From NCBI GenBank assembly GCA_025266875.1, contig JALLLT010000017.1:372001-436000 (forward strand): a stretch of DNA of 64,000 bases. Direction: 5' to 3'. The translations under genes and the position numbers were made by a program. Under the pieces are notes generated by a model, which searched no databases, was not told where the DNA came from, and saw nothing but the letters and a program-made list of their open reading frames with translations. Every line of letters starts with the position of its first letter. The stretch's first letter is position 1. Positions 24,601 to 36,370 of the stretch are shown one piece after another. Source of the DNA: Fennellomyces sp. T-0311. Taxonomy: Eukaryota; Mucoromycota; Mucoromycetes; Mucorales; Lichtheimiaceae.

Positions 24601-26133
24601 AAAAATCTTTTGCCGTGATAACTGCTTAAAGTTTAGATGAATAAAAGACATACAAGCAGCGTACCTTAAAAGCTAGGAAGCCCGTATTTCATGCATGCGT
24701 GACCCTGGGAACTGGCTTGCTTTGCATGATTGATCTCGACGTTTGAGCACAATTCATGAAACCATTGCTTAAGATTTTTACTTTTATTGTCAAACACGCA
24801 GTGTTGGCTCTTTCAGTTAGTTAGATGTTCACGCTGGAACAATTTTTTTCACCGTGTAAGTCAGCTCTTTGATTACATACACTTAGATGCACATGTTGCT
24901 GTATGTATCTCTAAATACGCGAGATATAAGCATCCGCGAGATAAGGTAACACATATTGTCCCATACCTACCCTTCATTGCTAGCCATCTCACGTAATATA
25001 AAAATAGTAGCCGGCTTTAAACGTACTCCAAGGAAGTTGTCTGTGTTTTATGGTAGAGATAATAAATTGATGCTGATCGATTGTAGAAGATGAAAGCAGT
25101 GGTAATTTATGACGATTCATCTGCGAAGTCGAGTTTGCCTTGTTAAATATAGCTTTATACTTGTTTAAGCGAGGCTTCGCCAATACCTCGGTACGCACAA
25201 AGATTAGTATCGTGTTTATACCATTGCTGCGGGACTGATGCTTGTCTGTAAACTAATAAGCATGCAAATCCGCAAAATGTTGAACGTCGTTGATCTAATA
25301 ATGACTTTTCCTGATACGCTTTCCGTCGCTGCTGATCACTACGCTACACCCCATGTCAAAGTACTTCATTGTATTGATTGTTGGCAAAGTTTCAATTGCA
25401 TATTCAGTGTATAGATCCTGCGATTCATCCCTGCGTAAATTTCACAGGTAATGATCATTAGCGTCTCTTACATATCCTACACAATGGCTTCAGCAAAGAT
25501 TGATGTCATAAGCAGTAATATATAGGAGATATTATCCGAAACCGATGTCTTAATGCGTCGACAGTTCTTTATCTATTTCTTGGAACGGGTCAAGTTTGTT
25601 TACGATGCTTAGGTATGGGGAACGTGATATCTCTTGTGCGAGATCAGGTATAGAGCTTTCACGGATGTCGATATATGCTACGGGCATCCTTTTCAGCTAG
25701 AGCTATCGTGATTTTAGTCTGTATAAAGTGGGCATCTTCGTTGAAATTGGCCGATCCTTTTCCTCGTTTAGTTTATCTTTGTGTATCAAAGCAAAAATAC
25801 CGATTAACCTAGCGTGCTTTCATTTTTCAACTTTGGGAGCTGAATTCTCATAGGCATGCGACATTGTAATAAGCCTTACGAATGTTACGAAAGCCAAAAA
25901 AACGGGTTTCCACCCGCGAGATGTAAGCACTTTTCGATGAAGAAAAAGCTATAGAGACTCTGTGAGCGAGTTGGTGACATCTATATGCTGGTACGGCAAT
26001 GACGAGACGGCCTCACTTGGTGACAAACATAAAACTTCACATAGGTCGGGCACCGGGAAAACTTCGACACCTTTTTTTTTCACACAGAACCAATATGATG
26101 CACGTAAACTATCACTTTATTAAAAGTAACACG
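24601..26133. other. intergenic, little recognisable content
   Basis: Apart from possible 5' exons of the neighbouring unidentified gene (24640-25000, minus), no coding pattern, repeat or RNA gene was seen. Frames are short and interrupted on both strands. Confidence 0.4.
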
Positions 26134-26669
26134 TTAACGCGAATCCCAGAAATCGATGTGATCCTGGGCAACTTCATCGACAAGTTCTGGGAATGGACCA
26201 ACCACCTCAACTTTTCGAGAACCGCGGGCGAGAAGTTCGCGACAAGGCATGGCCAAAGTCGGATTTTCTTTACTATTGGTAGTCAGTTCAGCCAGTTTGG
26301 ACTCGGGCATCGCAAACACAATTCTTCCAATTGCGGCCCAGTAACAGGTGCCGGCACACATGGCACATGGTTCGACGCTGGTGTAGAGGGTGCAAGTTGA
26401 CAGGTATTCGGGAGTAAAATTGAGAGCTAAAAACAGCGTGTCAAATTATGATCGGTGATAAAAAGTTCTCGATGCCTACCAGCCACTCGTGCAAGCTCGC
26501 TCTCTGCGTGGAACGCAGCTCCGTAGTTTCCGTGCTGTAGTAAAATATCACCTTCTGGGCTCACCAGAACAGAGCCAAAAGGGTGATGGCCTAGGGATTT
26601 CGCGCGTTGTGCCACCTTGATGCTCGCGCGAAGGTATTTGATCATTTCTTCATGGCTTGGTGTATTCAT
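26134..26669 (-). CDS. nucleoside/nucleobase deaminase, zinc-dependent CMP/dCMP type
   Basis: Two exons (26669-26480 and 26426-26134) with matching phase encode 160 residues. The zinc site of the cytidine-deaminase superfamily is complete: H-A-E at FHAESELAR, with the Glu as proton shuttle, and P-C-A-M-C at VEPCAMCAG. The spacing and the N-terminal HPFGSVLVSPEGDIL strand resemble guanine/cytosine deaminases and bacterial nucleoside deaminases of about 155-160 residues. The true substrate (guanine, cytosine or a nucleoside) cannot be told by eye. The gene is divergently arranged with an NCS1 purine/cytosine permease, which supports a nucleobase-salvage role. No targeting signal is present. Confidence 0.85.
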
Positions 26670-27040
26670 TTTTAATTTTTGGAATGCGAAAGAGCAGTAG
26701 GGTCGGGCCTTTTATAATTATTTCACACGTTAACCGCAGCAGAAGCACTGCGTCACAACCCCGATAGGGTATAAAAATATACTTCGCGACGCTTTTATGT
26801 CCAAAATGGACCGATCAATACGTCAGCTAGGCCTTTTATTAGAGCGCTTTTGTTTTGTGCCAATTTTGTGCAAAAAGTCAAACAACGGATCATTAATCAT
26901 GCAATACCCCTACCTGCTCGGCGCAGGGTCCGCAGGAGCAGCACGAAAGACACATGCCACTGCATATTCCGTATTAACAGACAATTCTCTGATATTTTGT
27001 ATTTTTTTTTCCTTTTTCTCGGCTTTTCATATAATCTGAT
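26670..27040. promoter_or_regulatory. shared divergent promoter region of deaminase and permease
   Basis: This 371 bp spacer separates two start codons facing away from each other. It holds a TATA-like GGGTATAAAAA near 26767 in the plus orientation, and a pyrimidine-rich run before the permease ATG. Co-regulation is inferred from the arrangement; no specific factor site was identified. Confidence 0.45.
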
Positions 27041-28698
27041 ATGCGTTTACCAAGACTCATGTCTTACACGGGCGATAGAAAAGAACAACGAACCATCAAC
27101 ACAGATACTGGATCGACAACAGCGTTAATATCAGAAAAGAGGTGGCTTTCAGTCCCAAAAGTCGAGCAACAAGGAATCACACCCACTCCAGAAGATGGCC
27201 GGCCCCACACACGAATAACAGACAACTTTACCTTATGGTTCACTGTCAACACCAACTCTATATGTCTATCGTTCGGTATCATAGGCATGCGACTTTATCA
27301 TATCAGTTTCTGGGAAGGCTTCACATGTATTGTGATTGCAAATGCCTTATCTGCGATTCCTGGTATGATACTAGCGGTTTATCATGACCGTAACACAAGC
27401 TGATACTCGCTTTTTTACCAACTTTTATTTTTCGCACACAGGTGCCATATTCACCACGTTCGGTCCTCGGTACGGTTTTCGGCAAATCGTAATCGCGCGA
27501 TATAGTTTCGGACTCATACCGACTTCAATTCTGTCTGCTGTCAACACCTTTGCGTTTCTTGGATGGGGAGTTGTTGACGTTATTTTGGGAGCACAGTTGC
27601 TTAACGAAGTACAGCCCAGTGGACAAGACAGCTTTCCGTTATGGGCGGCTACGCTAATCATTGTCGGTGTAACTCTGGCTGTCACAATATTCGGCTATAA
27701 CTTTGTACACTTCTTCGAACGTTGGTCATGGATCCCGTTATGGATCATCTTTTTCATCCTCTTTGGGATGAGCGTGCATCATATCGATTTCTCGACTTTA
27801 ACAAGCTCAAGCGACGTGGGCGATGTCTTGTCCTTCTTTTCACTCATCGCCTCAGCATTTCCTATATGGGTACAATGCGCATCAGATTTTTCATCGAAGC
27901 AGGTATGCTTTTTTATATCAGCTTTCCGATAACATTAAGGTTTCGTGTACTCATTGATTTGTGTTACCATGATAGCCATCTACGTTCAGCAGACCCTTAG
28001 TTGCATTATTGGCATATTTCGGAGCAATTATTCCTGTCATTGTTCTCGAAACGTTGGGATTGGCAATAGCAGTAGGAATTTCACAACCCAATGAAAACCC
28101 AACTTGGTATTATGGGTACGAAAACAACAGTGTTGGTGGACTCGTTAGCGCAGTGCTTGCGCCTCTTTCCTGGTTTGGAAAACTTTTATTATTGTTGTTG
28201 GCATTCGGAATGATTGTCCATATCGTTCCCAACAACTACAGTGTAGCACTTATGATGCAGGCAACCGTTCCAGGCTTTTACAGGATTCCACTTTGGGTAT
28301 TTTCGATATTCGTTGCCATCGTCATCGCTGTGGCTTCCATTGCAGGTGCTGAATATTTGGCTACCATACTTCAGTCATTATTACCACTCCAGATGTATTA
28401 TATCTGTCCATATGCCACAATTGTGATGCTGGAGCACTATGTCTTTCGACGAGGACAGTACCGGATCGAAAGCTGGAATAGCTTGAAAGAATTGCCTGTT
28501 GGTCTGGCAGCAGTGGCTTCCACAGTGGTTTCTTATGGTGTGGCACTCTTAGGTGCCCGTCAGTCTTGGTTTGTTGGCCCTATTGCAAAAAAGATTAGCG
28601 AGCACGGAGGTGAAATTGGCCTGTGGATCTCTCTAGTGGTTGCAGCATGCAGCTACCTGGTGTTTCGATATATAGAACGGCGGATTTTTGGCCGATAG
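27041..28698 (+). CDS. NCS1-family purine/cytosine permease
   Basis: Three exons (27041-27362, 27442-27902, 27976-28698) in phase give 501 residues with about 12 hydrophobic segments. A hydrophilic N-tail of about 65 residues (with ISEKRWLSVPKVEQQGITP) precedes TM1. Family landmarks: FTLWFTVNTN at TM1, AIPGAIFTTFGPRYGFRQIVIARYSFG after TM2, and NTFAFLGWGVVDVILGAQLL in TM3-4, which match Fcy2/Tpn1-type transporters. It would carry cytosine, purines or a related vitamin with protons across the plasma membrane. A second Met at 27059 (MSYTGDRK) is an equally good start. It shares a divergent promoter with a deaminase (stop at 26134). Confidence 0.9.
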
Positions 28699-29738
28699 CT
28701 TGCTTTTTGTAGTTCATGTATTTTTTAGTCATTGCAATAGCATTAATTACTCAATGTTTATGTACTTTCGTTCGATTGATCTTTTTCGACGGGTCGTCGC
28801 GGTTTAAGCATATGGCATCATGTGAAATTAAATATTTCAGTATTGCAAGGGTGGGTCAATTCGGATAACGGCTACAATAGCGCATTGTATAAAAAATCCA
28901 AGGAATCATTAAAGATCGCTGATTGGAGTCACGTTATGTTACGACTGCTAAGTAGTGGATAGCTCCCATGTATATATTATCGGAAGGTGTTTCACCTGTT
29001 CCAAAAGCATTGGATCATTTTCTAAGTAAGGTACATATAGATGTTCAGCCGGAGCTTAATATCACATTTCAAGAAAATAAACAGAGGGCAGGTGCGGCAT
29101 TACCTTTCGAGCATCGGGTAATTTATATATCTTACGTAGCCGATTTAACAAGTAATGTAAGGCAGTAAAGCTTGGCAATCTCTCCTTCATAAAGCAGCAA
29201 CGCTAAAAGTATATACTTTACTAAATCCGGGACATGAGGATAACTGTAGAATATTTGCCAATGATATTCCTGCAGCTACCTTTGTTTTTGCTGCTGTGGG
29301 TTTGTCTATTGGCATACACTGTTGTGAATCTAGGATTCGGGCATATTGAAACAGCAATCCGATAAAAAAAAGCGGGATGATTTTTATTCAGTTTGATTCA
29401 TCTTCCCAGCCACAAAAACTGCCCATCCAGTGAGGCGTCTTGAATAATGAGTCAGACGTTTCACAAATACATGCATGCGCGGTGTTAGCTACATGGTGCT
29501 CACCATCAAAGGGTATGAGACTAAAGGATAGCGCGGTGGGTTGATAATGACGTTCCAGATGCGTAATTATTGGTAGTCAAATGGTGTTTATATTTGCCAG
29601 CTCGGATGAAAAGAGAACGTAAAACTGGTTCAATGTTGCATGTCAATATTCCAGAGTAAACATTACACCGTAGACTCTGCTAACCCCTGGAAATCAAGGA
29701 GACTGCAGAAGCATGCGAAGAGGTTGTTTAATGTAAGG
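28699..29738. other. intergenic, no feature seen
   Basis: Frames are short on both strands and nothing repeats elsewhere in the window. It probably holds the 3' ends of the permease and of the minus-strand gene to the right. Confidence 0.45.
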
Positions 29739-30057
29739 TTAATCTGCTGCAGACAAAGAGGAGACCAATCCCGATGGCCGCTTTTCTTTGTTGTCGTGGT
29801 GACCGATCGTGTGCGTTGTTGATGACGACGGAAAGGCTGTAATATTTGTGCAAGAAATTACCAATTGAAAAGCGTCGAGGCTGCGTGATGAACTTACCTG
29901 ATGCACTTTCGCAGAACCTTTGCACCCCTGTTTGGCAACTTTTTTTGCCAGGTTGGATTGTGGATTGTGGGTCGGTGAGCGCATAGAAACTAAAGGGATT
30001 AAAGCACATGTTCGGTAGCAACATAACAAATATCAGTAGATGATGTAGATTAGGCAT
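29739..30057 (-). CDS. possible small secreted protein
   Basis: Two exons (30057-29898 and 29836-29739) joined by a 61 bp GT-AG intron in phase give 85 residues. The N-terminus (MPNLHHLLIFVMLLPNMCF) is a credible signal peptide, followed by a short mature part with two cysteines (KKSCQTGVQRFCES) and a Ser/Thr/His-rich tail. No family is recognised. The consensus donor (GTAAGT), the acceptor (TTACAG) and the phase match support the model, but there is no homology support. Confidence 0.4.
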
Positions 30058-30120
30058 GGATGTTTATCACTCAAATGTCTCTACGCTAAATACACATGGC
30101 ACACGCTCATCGTGACCTTA

Positions 30121-30543
30121 TCATGATAAGCCTGTGGTCTTTCTACGCTTGGACGGGTCACTGTCCAGCAGGTATGAAGAACATGACCTCTTGTTGTTTG
30201 TGTCTCGATGCGCCGCCGCCAGTAAAAACGGGTCTTCGATAAACGTTGTATTTGGTTTTACTCGAGAGCAAAACATTATACTACTGCCAAAGACGTCGAA
30301 TTCCCTGCCTTGGTAGACCTGAGCAGCCGCTTCTGCGTCGTGGTGCTCTATGTCTTCCACAGGGTTGTTCTTTTCGCTGCTGGTTGGTGACGGATTGTGG
30401 TATATGAGACCGTGGTCATTCGAAGTGGTTTGTGGGTCTGAGCGGTTGGCCAGGAGTATGTCGGTTCCTTGAGAAGCATGCCACGGGGCGTTATGTACAT
30501 CGAACAGGTAATGTCCTCGTCGCCATACCGATTGAGTTTCCAT
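30121..30543 (-). CDS. unknown protein of 140 residues
   Basis: Single open frame starting METQSVWRRGHYLFDV and ending SKRRKTTGLS. An in-frame upstream Met at 30651 would add a Phe/Ser-rich stretch that looks like the pyrimidine-rich leader read as protein, so 30543 is preferred. The product is hydrophilic and Ser/Asp-rich with a basic C-terminal patch (KRRK) that could serve as a nuclear signal. No domain is recognised. It lies 128 bp downstream of the snurportin stop on the same strand. Confidence 0.4.
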   Translation of the reverse strand: METQSVWRRGHYLFDVHNAPWHASQGTDILLANRSDPQTTSNDHGLIYHNPSPTSSEKNNPVEDIEHHDAEAAAQVYQGREFDVFGSSIMFCSRVKPNTTFIEDPFLLAAAHRDTNNKRSCSSYLLDSDPSKRRKTTGLS

Positions 30544-30670
30544 GCTTGATGAGATGTGAATGAATGAAATAATGCAAAAAAAAAAAAACGGAAATGAAGA
30601 GAATGAGAAAGAAAAGAGAAAAGAGTGCGTGGCGCTGGGGCACGCGCTCAAAGAAGATCGGTGAATGATT

Positions 30671-32227
30671 TCACTGTTTTATGAGCTCCAGATCCGGCAG
30701 GTCCTTGAGCGGAACCCAGCAAACCAGAGGTGTAGACTTCTCTATGTATCCTGTTTCGCGATGGTACAGCAGCATCCCATCCAGCGCGAAGTCATAGCCT
30801 TGTTCCCGCATGCTACGCTCGGGCCCCCGGGCCACAGCCCCCAGCTCGGTCGTTGGCATCGGTCGCAAGGGCTTAAACTTGTAAAACATGTTCTCGCCGG
30901 TCCGGGCATCCATTTCACTCTCCACTTTTGTTTGTAGCCAGAAATGCCTTTTGGGGCACGCTTAGAAAAGGTGACCATGGGAATAAATACGTCATACCGC
31001 AACGTACCTGAAATCTGTGTCGCAGTTGTACACCGAGTACCCCTTCCAGCACATCACATCCAGCACGTAGAACGTCCAGTGCACCGCATCATACACGCAG
31101 TCCAGAATGCAATGCCCTGCCCCGCCACGGTCGCTCCTGCCTTTCGACCCATTTGGTAATGTCGACTGAAACCGCTTCCACACCGACCCTATCGCCCCGC
31201 CATTAATGTAAAGCCAGCTCATTGTACTCCTTTCCCCATACCATTCTTTCTGCGAGCAACGGTTTCCCCTGAACAGAATGCAGCGTTAGCGGATGGAACA
31301 CAGCGGAACTTCTTGGCTTACCTTTGCCTGTTGTAACAATGCAGCGTTTGCCAACGGGATACGGCATCATCACCCACTTGTCAAGCAGATCGTGCGGCAT
31401 CTCGTCCAAAGACTCCCCATACATCACGCCGTATCTAAGCAACAGTATGGTTAGACACGTTTCTTTCAAACAGTCATTGCGCTTCATTACCCTTGGTGTT
31501 TCTTGAACTTTCTTCTTTTGCCCTTCTTCTTGCCAACCTTGGCTGGTTGGTCGATACGTTGCAGTTTCTGGTCATCTTCCATCCCATCCATTTCATCATC
31601 AGATGATCTCCCGCGCTTTGAGCTTTGATGGAACTGCTCTGCCTCCTCAACAGAAGTTGAATCATCCGTTTCCCTGCCATTATCGTCCTCGTCGCTGTCG
31701 CTTTCGCCGTCGTCTTCCTGATGCTCAGTGGAAAAGTTGCGTCTTCTTCGATTCATTGCGTCTTGACGACCCTATCCATGAATTAGCTCGATGAATTCGT
31801 TCTGTTCTCGGCTACATACGGTTTTTTGCCGATCCAACGCTCTTTTACGTCGCTCTTCCTGTGATACTATAGCACTTGTAAGCGGTGCCCTAAATGATTG
31901 GAACGCCTGCTGTCTTTGTTCTTGTCGATATGCACCACTTGACGGATTCTCGGCTGTACTGACGTTTTGTTGGAATTTTAACGCAAGCGCGTCCCAATCG
32001 ACACGAAATTCATTTACAGGCGATGGATTGGCTGCGCGAGCTTCATTTGCATTGTTGGAACGCTGAATTGCGTCCATGCTCGTTTGTTCCGCCTTTTGAT
32101 CGAAATCAGGTTTCCATGCGTGATTAGGATGGTGAAAGATAAAATTGGCGGGTGCGCTTTGGTTGGTATTGGTATTGGACGTGTTATCCATGGTAAAGTC
32201 CCGCCGAAAAAGTCCTGCAGTTGCCAA
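30671..32227 (-). CDS. snurportin-1 (m3G-cap snRNP import adaptor)
   Basis: Six minus-strand exons (32227-31820, 31771-31491, 31434-31322, 31268-31242, 31188-31008, 30947-30671) fit in phase and give 428 residues, or 416 from the second Met at 32191. It binds the trimethylguanosine cap of U snRNPs and carries them into the nucleus with importin-beta. An importin-beta-binding-like stretch (SQEERRKRALDRQKTGRQ then MNRRRRNF) is followed by a long acidic Ser/Asp/Glu linker and a basic KKKGKRRKFKK patch. The cap-binding domain has WVMMPYPVGKRCIVTTGKG, KRFQSTLPNGSKG, HCILDCVYDAVHWTFYVLDV with MCWKGYSVYNCDTDFR, and ALDGMLLYHRETGYIEKSTP, all diagnostic. Exon 4 is only 27 bp. Retention of snurportin fits an early-diverging fungus; yeasts lack it. 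Confidence 0.88.
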
Positions 32228-33767
32228 CCTCCGCTTCGAAAGATATGGAAAGACGCAGGAAAGGAAGCGCGGGCAAAGCAGCCAACTAAAAATGATATTC
32301 CGCTCATTCTGCCTCAGAATGATGACATGAAACTGTGGATATAAGGCAACAATGCATATGCTGTAGTAACCGGGACGGGTTGCCCATCGTACCCTCCAAT
32401 TTAGGTAAAACCACTTATGTTGTGTCTAACTGACGAGGCTACGTAGTTGCCGCTTTTCTACGGGGCAATAAGAGAAGCTTATGCTCTTCGTAGAGCAGAA
32501 GGACGAGAAAGGATTGGCGCTACATTCTCGTGACCTCCAAGAACGTATTCAGCGGTAACTCGTTGCATGCTTGAAGCAGCGTTCCCATCTCGCTTAAAAA
32601 CCTATAGCAAAAGACATTAGTATGTATTACACGTAAAGCAATTTTGTTAAGAAGTGACACGTACTACCGGGAGTTGTTGCTGGATAGGATATCCTGCTTC
32701 ATCCACGATGGGAAAAACTCTTTGCAACTAACAAGTTGGGCAAACCTTTATAGTATATGCTTCCTGTCTATAGTCTCCTTCAGCTTCCAGTAAATGTATG
32801 TATTAGAAAGAATAAAGAAGAAGCTGAAATCTTACGCAGCTGTTGACACTCATGACATTGAGAGGTTCAGTGCATGATCTCATTGTTTTCCCGGAAGCAG
32901 GAGTGCTATGTTCTGTGACGATTATTGGGCTATTCTTTTCATTCTGGTTTTACTAATTAAAGCAAATTAGCTACCAAGTAATGTAAGTACAGACGTCCTT
33001 TGTACGTACTGGTGCTCACAGCGACTAGCGTCCGCCGAAGCGAGGGTCACCCTGCACATAGCTCGTGCGGAATTCATAGAAAAGTGGTCGAAAAGTTATA
33101 AGTTTAATGTGGAAGGTATTGGACCTACTCCTATAGGTATATGGTCTCTTTCTTGCGGTACTAGGTTTACGATAAAAACATAGATGTACAGAGACAGTGC
33201 CTAAAAAGCCCAGAAGGTGAAAAATGCAGGTTGATATGGAAAGTTAAAAAAAAGCATATATAGAGAACAGGGTAGAGGGAAAGCTGAAAGAAGAAAAGGA
33301 AGTGTTATGAGTACCGTGATTCCACACAATTATGCGCGGCTTCCTGGGACGGTTGAAAAGTGTAGCTCGTAATGTCATAGACAAGTAAGACAAAGGCAAC
33401 ATCTACCCAAGTACGCGCGAAATTTCTATAGGGAGCATTGATGAGATATAATCCAACGCTGCTTCGTAAGCATCGTAGCGAACATACGTTGGCTGGAAGC
33501 GGGATATAATCCTTGATTGTCCCTCGCAGTTCCGTTATAATACTCGACCTATTGTGGTGAGAGAGAACACCATAGGAAATTGAAACCCTAAAATACCCAA
33601 CTTACATAGTGGAAAACCCTGATTGGGGTTTGGTCGTTCGGAGCTCCGCTGTAAATGGTACAGAGCTATTCTACCATGCTACATAGTCGGAGTTAGATGA
33701 TGCTGCGCACTATGTTTTACGCGTTTTGCTTTTCTTGGCTTTTCTCTTTAGCTTTATTTTACTCACA
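32228..33767. other. intergenic, no gene seen
   Basis: No domain, phase-consistent exon set, tRNA or terminal repeat was recognised. Base composition is similar to the flanking intergenic DNA. Confidence 0.45.
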
Positions 33768-35231
33768 ATGACACAAACCGATTCAGAAATCCTGTCAAAA
33801 ATTCTGGAGCCAGTTACAAGCACTGATAACGCTCTCTACGTAAACAACGCATTAAATTGGAGTGCTCGCGAAAGAAGTCAGTTTGCTCAGAGCTTCCGTG
33901 GAAGCACTTGAAAGCAAGCTTGTGTGTCAAAGGCCTAATGGCAGCACCGCTAATACTAAACTAACCTCAAGCATACCGCGTCGTTCGACAACCAAGTTCA
34001 GCAGGGAGGAGATCAACCAGCTTTGCTTCGGAATCGCACATGCACACAGCTTGGACATGAGCGACTTCGATGCTGGTTTAATGGAAGACAATGTTTGGGG
34101 GAGAGCTCAAGTGCTTATTTCTAAGCTTCTCAACAACGGAAGAGTTGATCCTACTGCAACCCACTGGAACGCTATAAATGACCTTGTTGGCCAAGCTTGC
34201 ACGACTTTGGAACAACGGCGCGCAGCATTTGCACCTCTCGCGGCGTGTCAAAACCATTGGGCGGCACGTATTATCTTGCAACACTGCTGGGATAAAAAGA
34301 CGAACTATCTCAGGGACAACGCAAACGGTGGGTTATCGAAGAATAAAGGTAAGCGCTTTGCTAATGACATTGTGCATGTGCCTTGTTGTTGCTACAGCCA
34401 AAGAGGCCTTGGCACGCACTGCTCTTGATGTGGGCACCACTGCTCCGAACCAACAATCTGAGCAGGCACGCACAAGAGAACCACTACAGAGCAGCAGTAG
34501 CGTCGATACAACCAACGAACCTTCTTCAGCTGCAGTTCCAGCAAGCAATTGTTTAGTGTTAACGGTACGTACTAGTGACATAAATAATTCTTCTATAGCT
34601 ATATATCAAGTGCGCAACCATGGTCAATGGTCACATTCTGTAGACGAGGGCTATCAAGTGCAAGCAGCAGGTGCAGTATCAACCAATGCTAATGATCCGT
34701 CGATGCGTTCTCCTACGCCGTAGGTATTTGAATGGCTAGACTCAACACCTGGATCCTCTTCCCATTTTAGTACATCCTTGCAAAATACGCCCAACTGTGA
34801 TGCATCTGAAGATAGATCTTGGGCGGACAGCGACGAAGACAGTGATACGATACCATTGCCTCAAATTCTTTCCAACGCCATTACAAATGCCAGAGCCTGT
34901 AATTGCACCAAAAGCAAGATGAGCAATGTCGGTAAGCTTTATTTTATATACAACGCTATAAATCATTCGTAATAGTTATTTCAGGAAGATCAACTAATCA
35001 GCGGAGGGCGCCATGAGTAACAGCCCTAAGCCGAGAAGGTCCACCAAACAGAGAAGTGCCAGCGGGGGCGTAGTAACGAGTGGTGCTACTCGCAGAACGG
35101 AAGGTGATGTTAATGGTAGCAATGGAGCACAGAGGAATGATAACTCGGACAATGATGAAGATGAGCGACCGTTGAAGCGAAAGAGACAGCCTACATGCCG
35201 AAGTAGATCACAAAGGAGAATTACTAATTAA
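33768..35231 (+). pseudogene. broken gene of unknown family
   Basis: A start at 33768 (MTQTDSEILSKILEPVTS) runs into another frame near 33860 that encodes a coiled-coil-like segment (SLLRASVEALESKL) and a helical region (FSREEINQLCFGIAHAHS, NDLVGQACTTLEQRRAAF). A credible intron, 34349-34397 (GTAAGC..ACAG), leads to a Ser/Thr-rich part. A single in-frame TAG at 34721-34723 then interrupts an otherwise continuous acidic frame (VFEWLDSTPGSSSH, ASEDRSWADSDEDSD). A basic C-terminal frame (PRRSTKQRSASGG) at 35013-35231 is in a third frame. I do not recognise the protein. Frame change plus internal stop suggest a decaying copy, but an unseen intron near 33860 cannot be excluded. Confidence 0.45.
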
Positions 35232-35398
35232 CACCACTAGGATAACTTCTCTTATGTAGATAATTTAGTTGCTAATATAAATTGGAAAGAAAAGCTGCGA
35301 TTCATCATTAGCTAGATATTCATGTCATTAATCCGTATGAACTAAAACAGCTATTATCTACTATATAACGAAGAGTAAGGCGTGATAAACGTATGTAA

Positions 35399-35575
35399 AT
35401 ACAACCCCTAAAAAACCTGAAAATATAGCCTACTGCTGGAAATTGGTAGGGATCTTTGGTGGTCTGTTAGGGTTTTTTAGGGTTTATCTGACCCTAAAAA
35501 ATACCTAAAATGACCTTTTCGTGTTTTTCGGGTTTTGGGTTTTTTGGGGGTTTTTTGGGGAAAATTAGGGTATCC
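35399..35575. repeat. telomere-like and G-rich low-complexity tract
   Basis: Degenerate CCCTAAAAAACC and TTAGGGTTTTTTAGGGTTT units occur in both orientations and could pair, since GGTTTTTTAGGG is the complement of CCCTAAAAAACC. At 35530-35560 four G-runs (3, 3, 5 and 4 G) are separated by T-loops of 4, 6 and 6, which fits a G-quadruplex pattern. It resembles interstitial telomeric-type sequence, but the units are not exact tandem TTAGGG repeats. Confidence 0.5.
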
Positions 35576-36306
35576 ATTTCCTATGGTGGAATAGATCGAG
35601 AAAAACAGTAAGTTCTGTGAGAATCGAATATGTCTTTATTATGTTAACGGTTCTCTCTATTTATATTGCTCGAGATAAAACTCATAATCAAATAGCCGTG
35701 GTCGGGAGGATGCCATATCGTATAGCGGACACGGCAATGTTTCTAGACTTCTTGGAAGATCTAGTCATGCCGGAAGGCTGTTAATGTATTATTCAGGTAC
35801 TGTCATACGTTTACCCGGTAGTGCCGACTAGCTAGTACCTTGGATACCACACCTATTCTCAACTTGATGAAGTACTTTTTATTGATACATATGACATTGC
35901 TGTTGCTAAAACTGGCAACGTGCTGTCGATAACCCCTTTGAACTCGTTGAACAAATGAAATTTACTAATACGAAATGGTAATATAAACTTTAAGTATGCT
36001 TCACAAGTAAACATACCCTCGGTCTGAATGGAACGATTTTGTTTGCTATATCAGTACTATACGGCGACTCGAGGATGTGAGTTTACGCCATGCACAATCT
36101 CCGAATAGGAGTTGAAGAAGTGCCTTCTAGAAAGCATTTGTTAAAACAATGCCAAAATATAATAGGGGAATTCAGTGAACGTCCAGATTATAAACATACG
36201 AGAAAACTTTTTTCATATGAGCGCCATAACAAAGTAATCGTACTTTTCTTTGACAACTTTGCAAAGCGTTTATGTTACAATTGTTGAGTATCTTTTGGAA
36301 GGCATA
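35576..36306. other. intergenic, no gene seen
   Basis: Only short interrupted frames are present. Minus-strand fragments near 36060-36260 may be the tail of the decayed element described at 36600-37420, but this is not secure. Confidence 0.35.
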
Positions 36307-36370
36307 ACACGATAACGGAAAAAAAAAGACGAAAAATTGTCAATTCGTCTTTCTTTTTTCGTTATCGTGT
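36307..36370. repeat. 27 bp-arm inverted repeat (hairpin)
   Basis: The left arm begins ACACGATAACGGAAA and the right arm ends TTCGTTATCGTGT. The two arms pair over 27 bp with two mismatches around a 10-base loop. The arms are A-rich/T-rich in the middle. It could be a miniature transposon end, a palindromic relic or a transcript hairpin. Confidence 0.75.

Noticed and set aside
30544..30651. Upstream in-frame Met of the unknown protein at 30121-30543, giving a Phe/Ser-rich start
   Set aside because: The stretch is the pyrimidine-rich leader read as protein; the pattern is typical of fungal 5' leaders.
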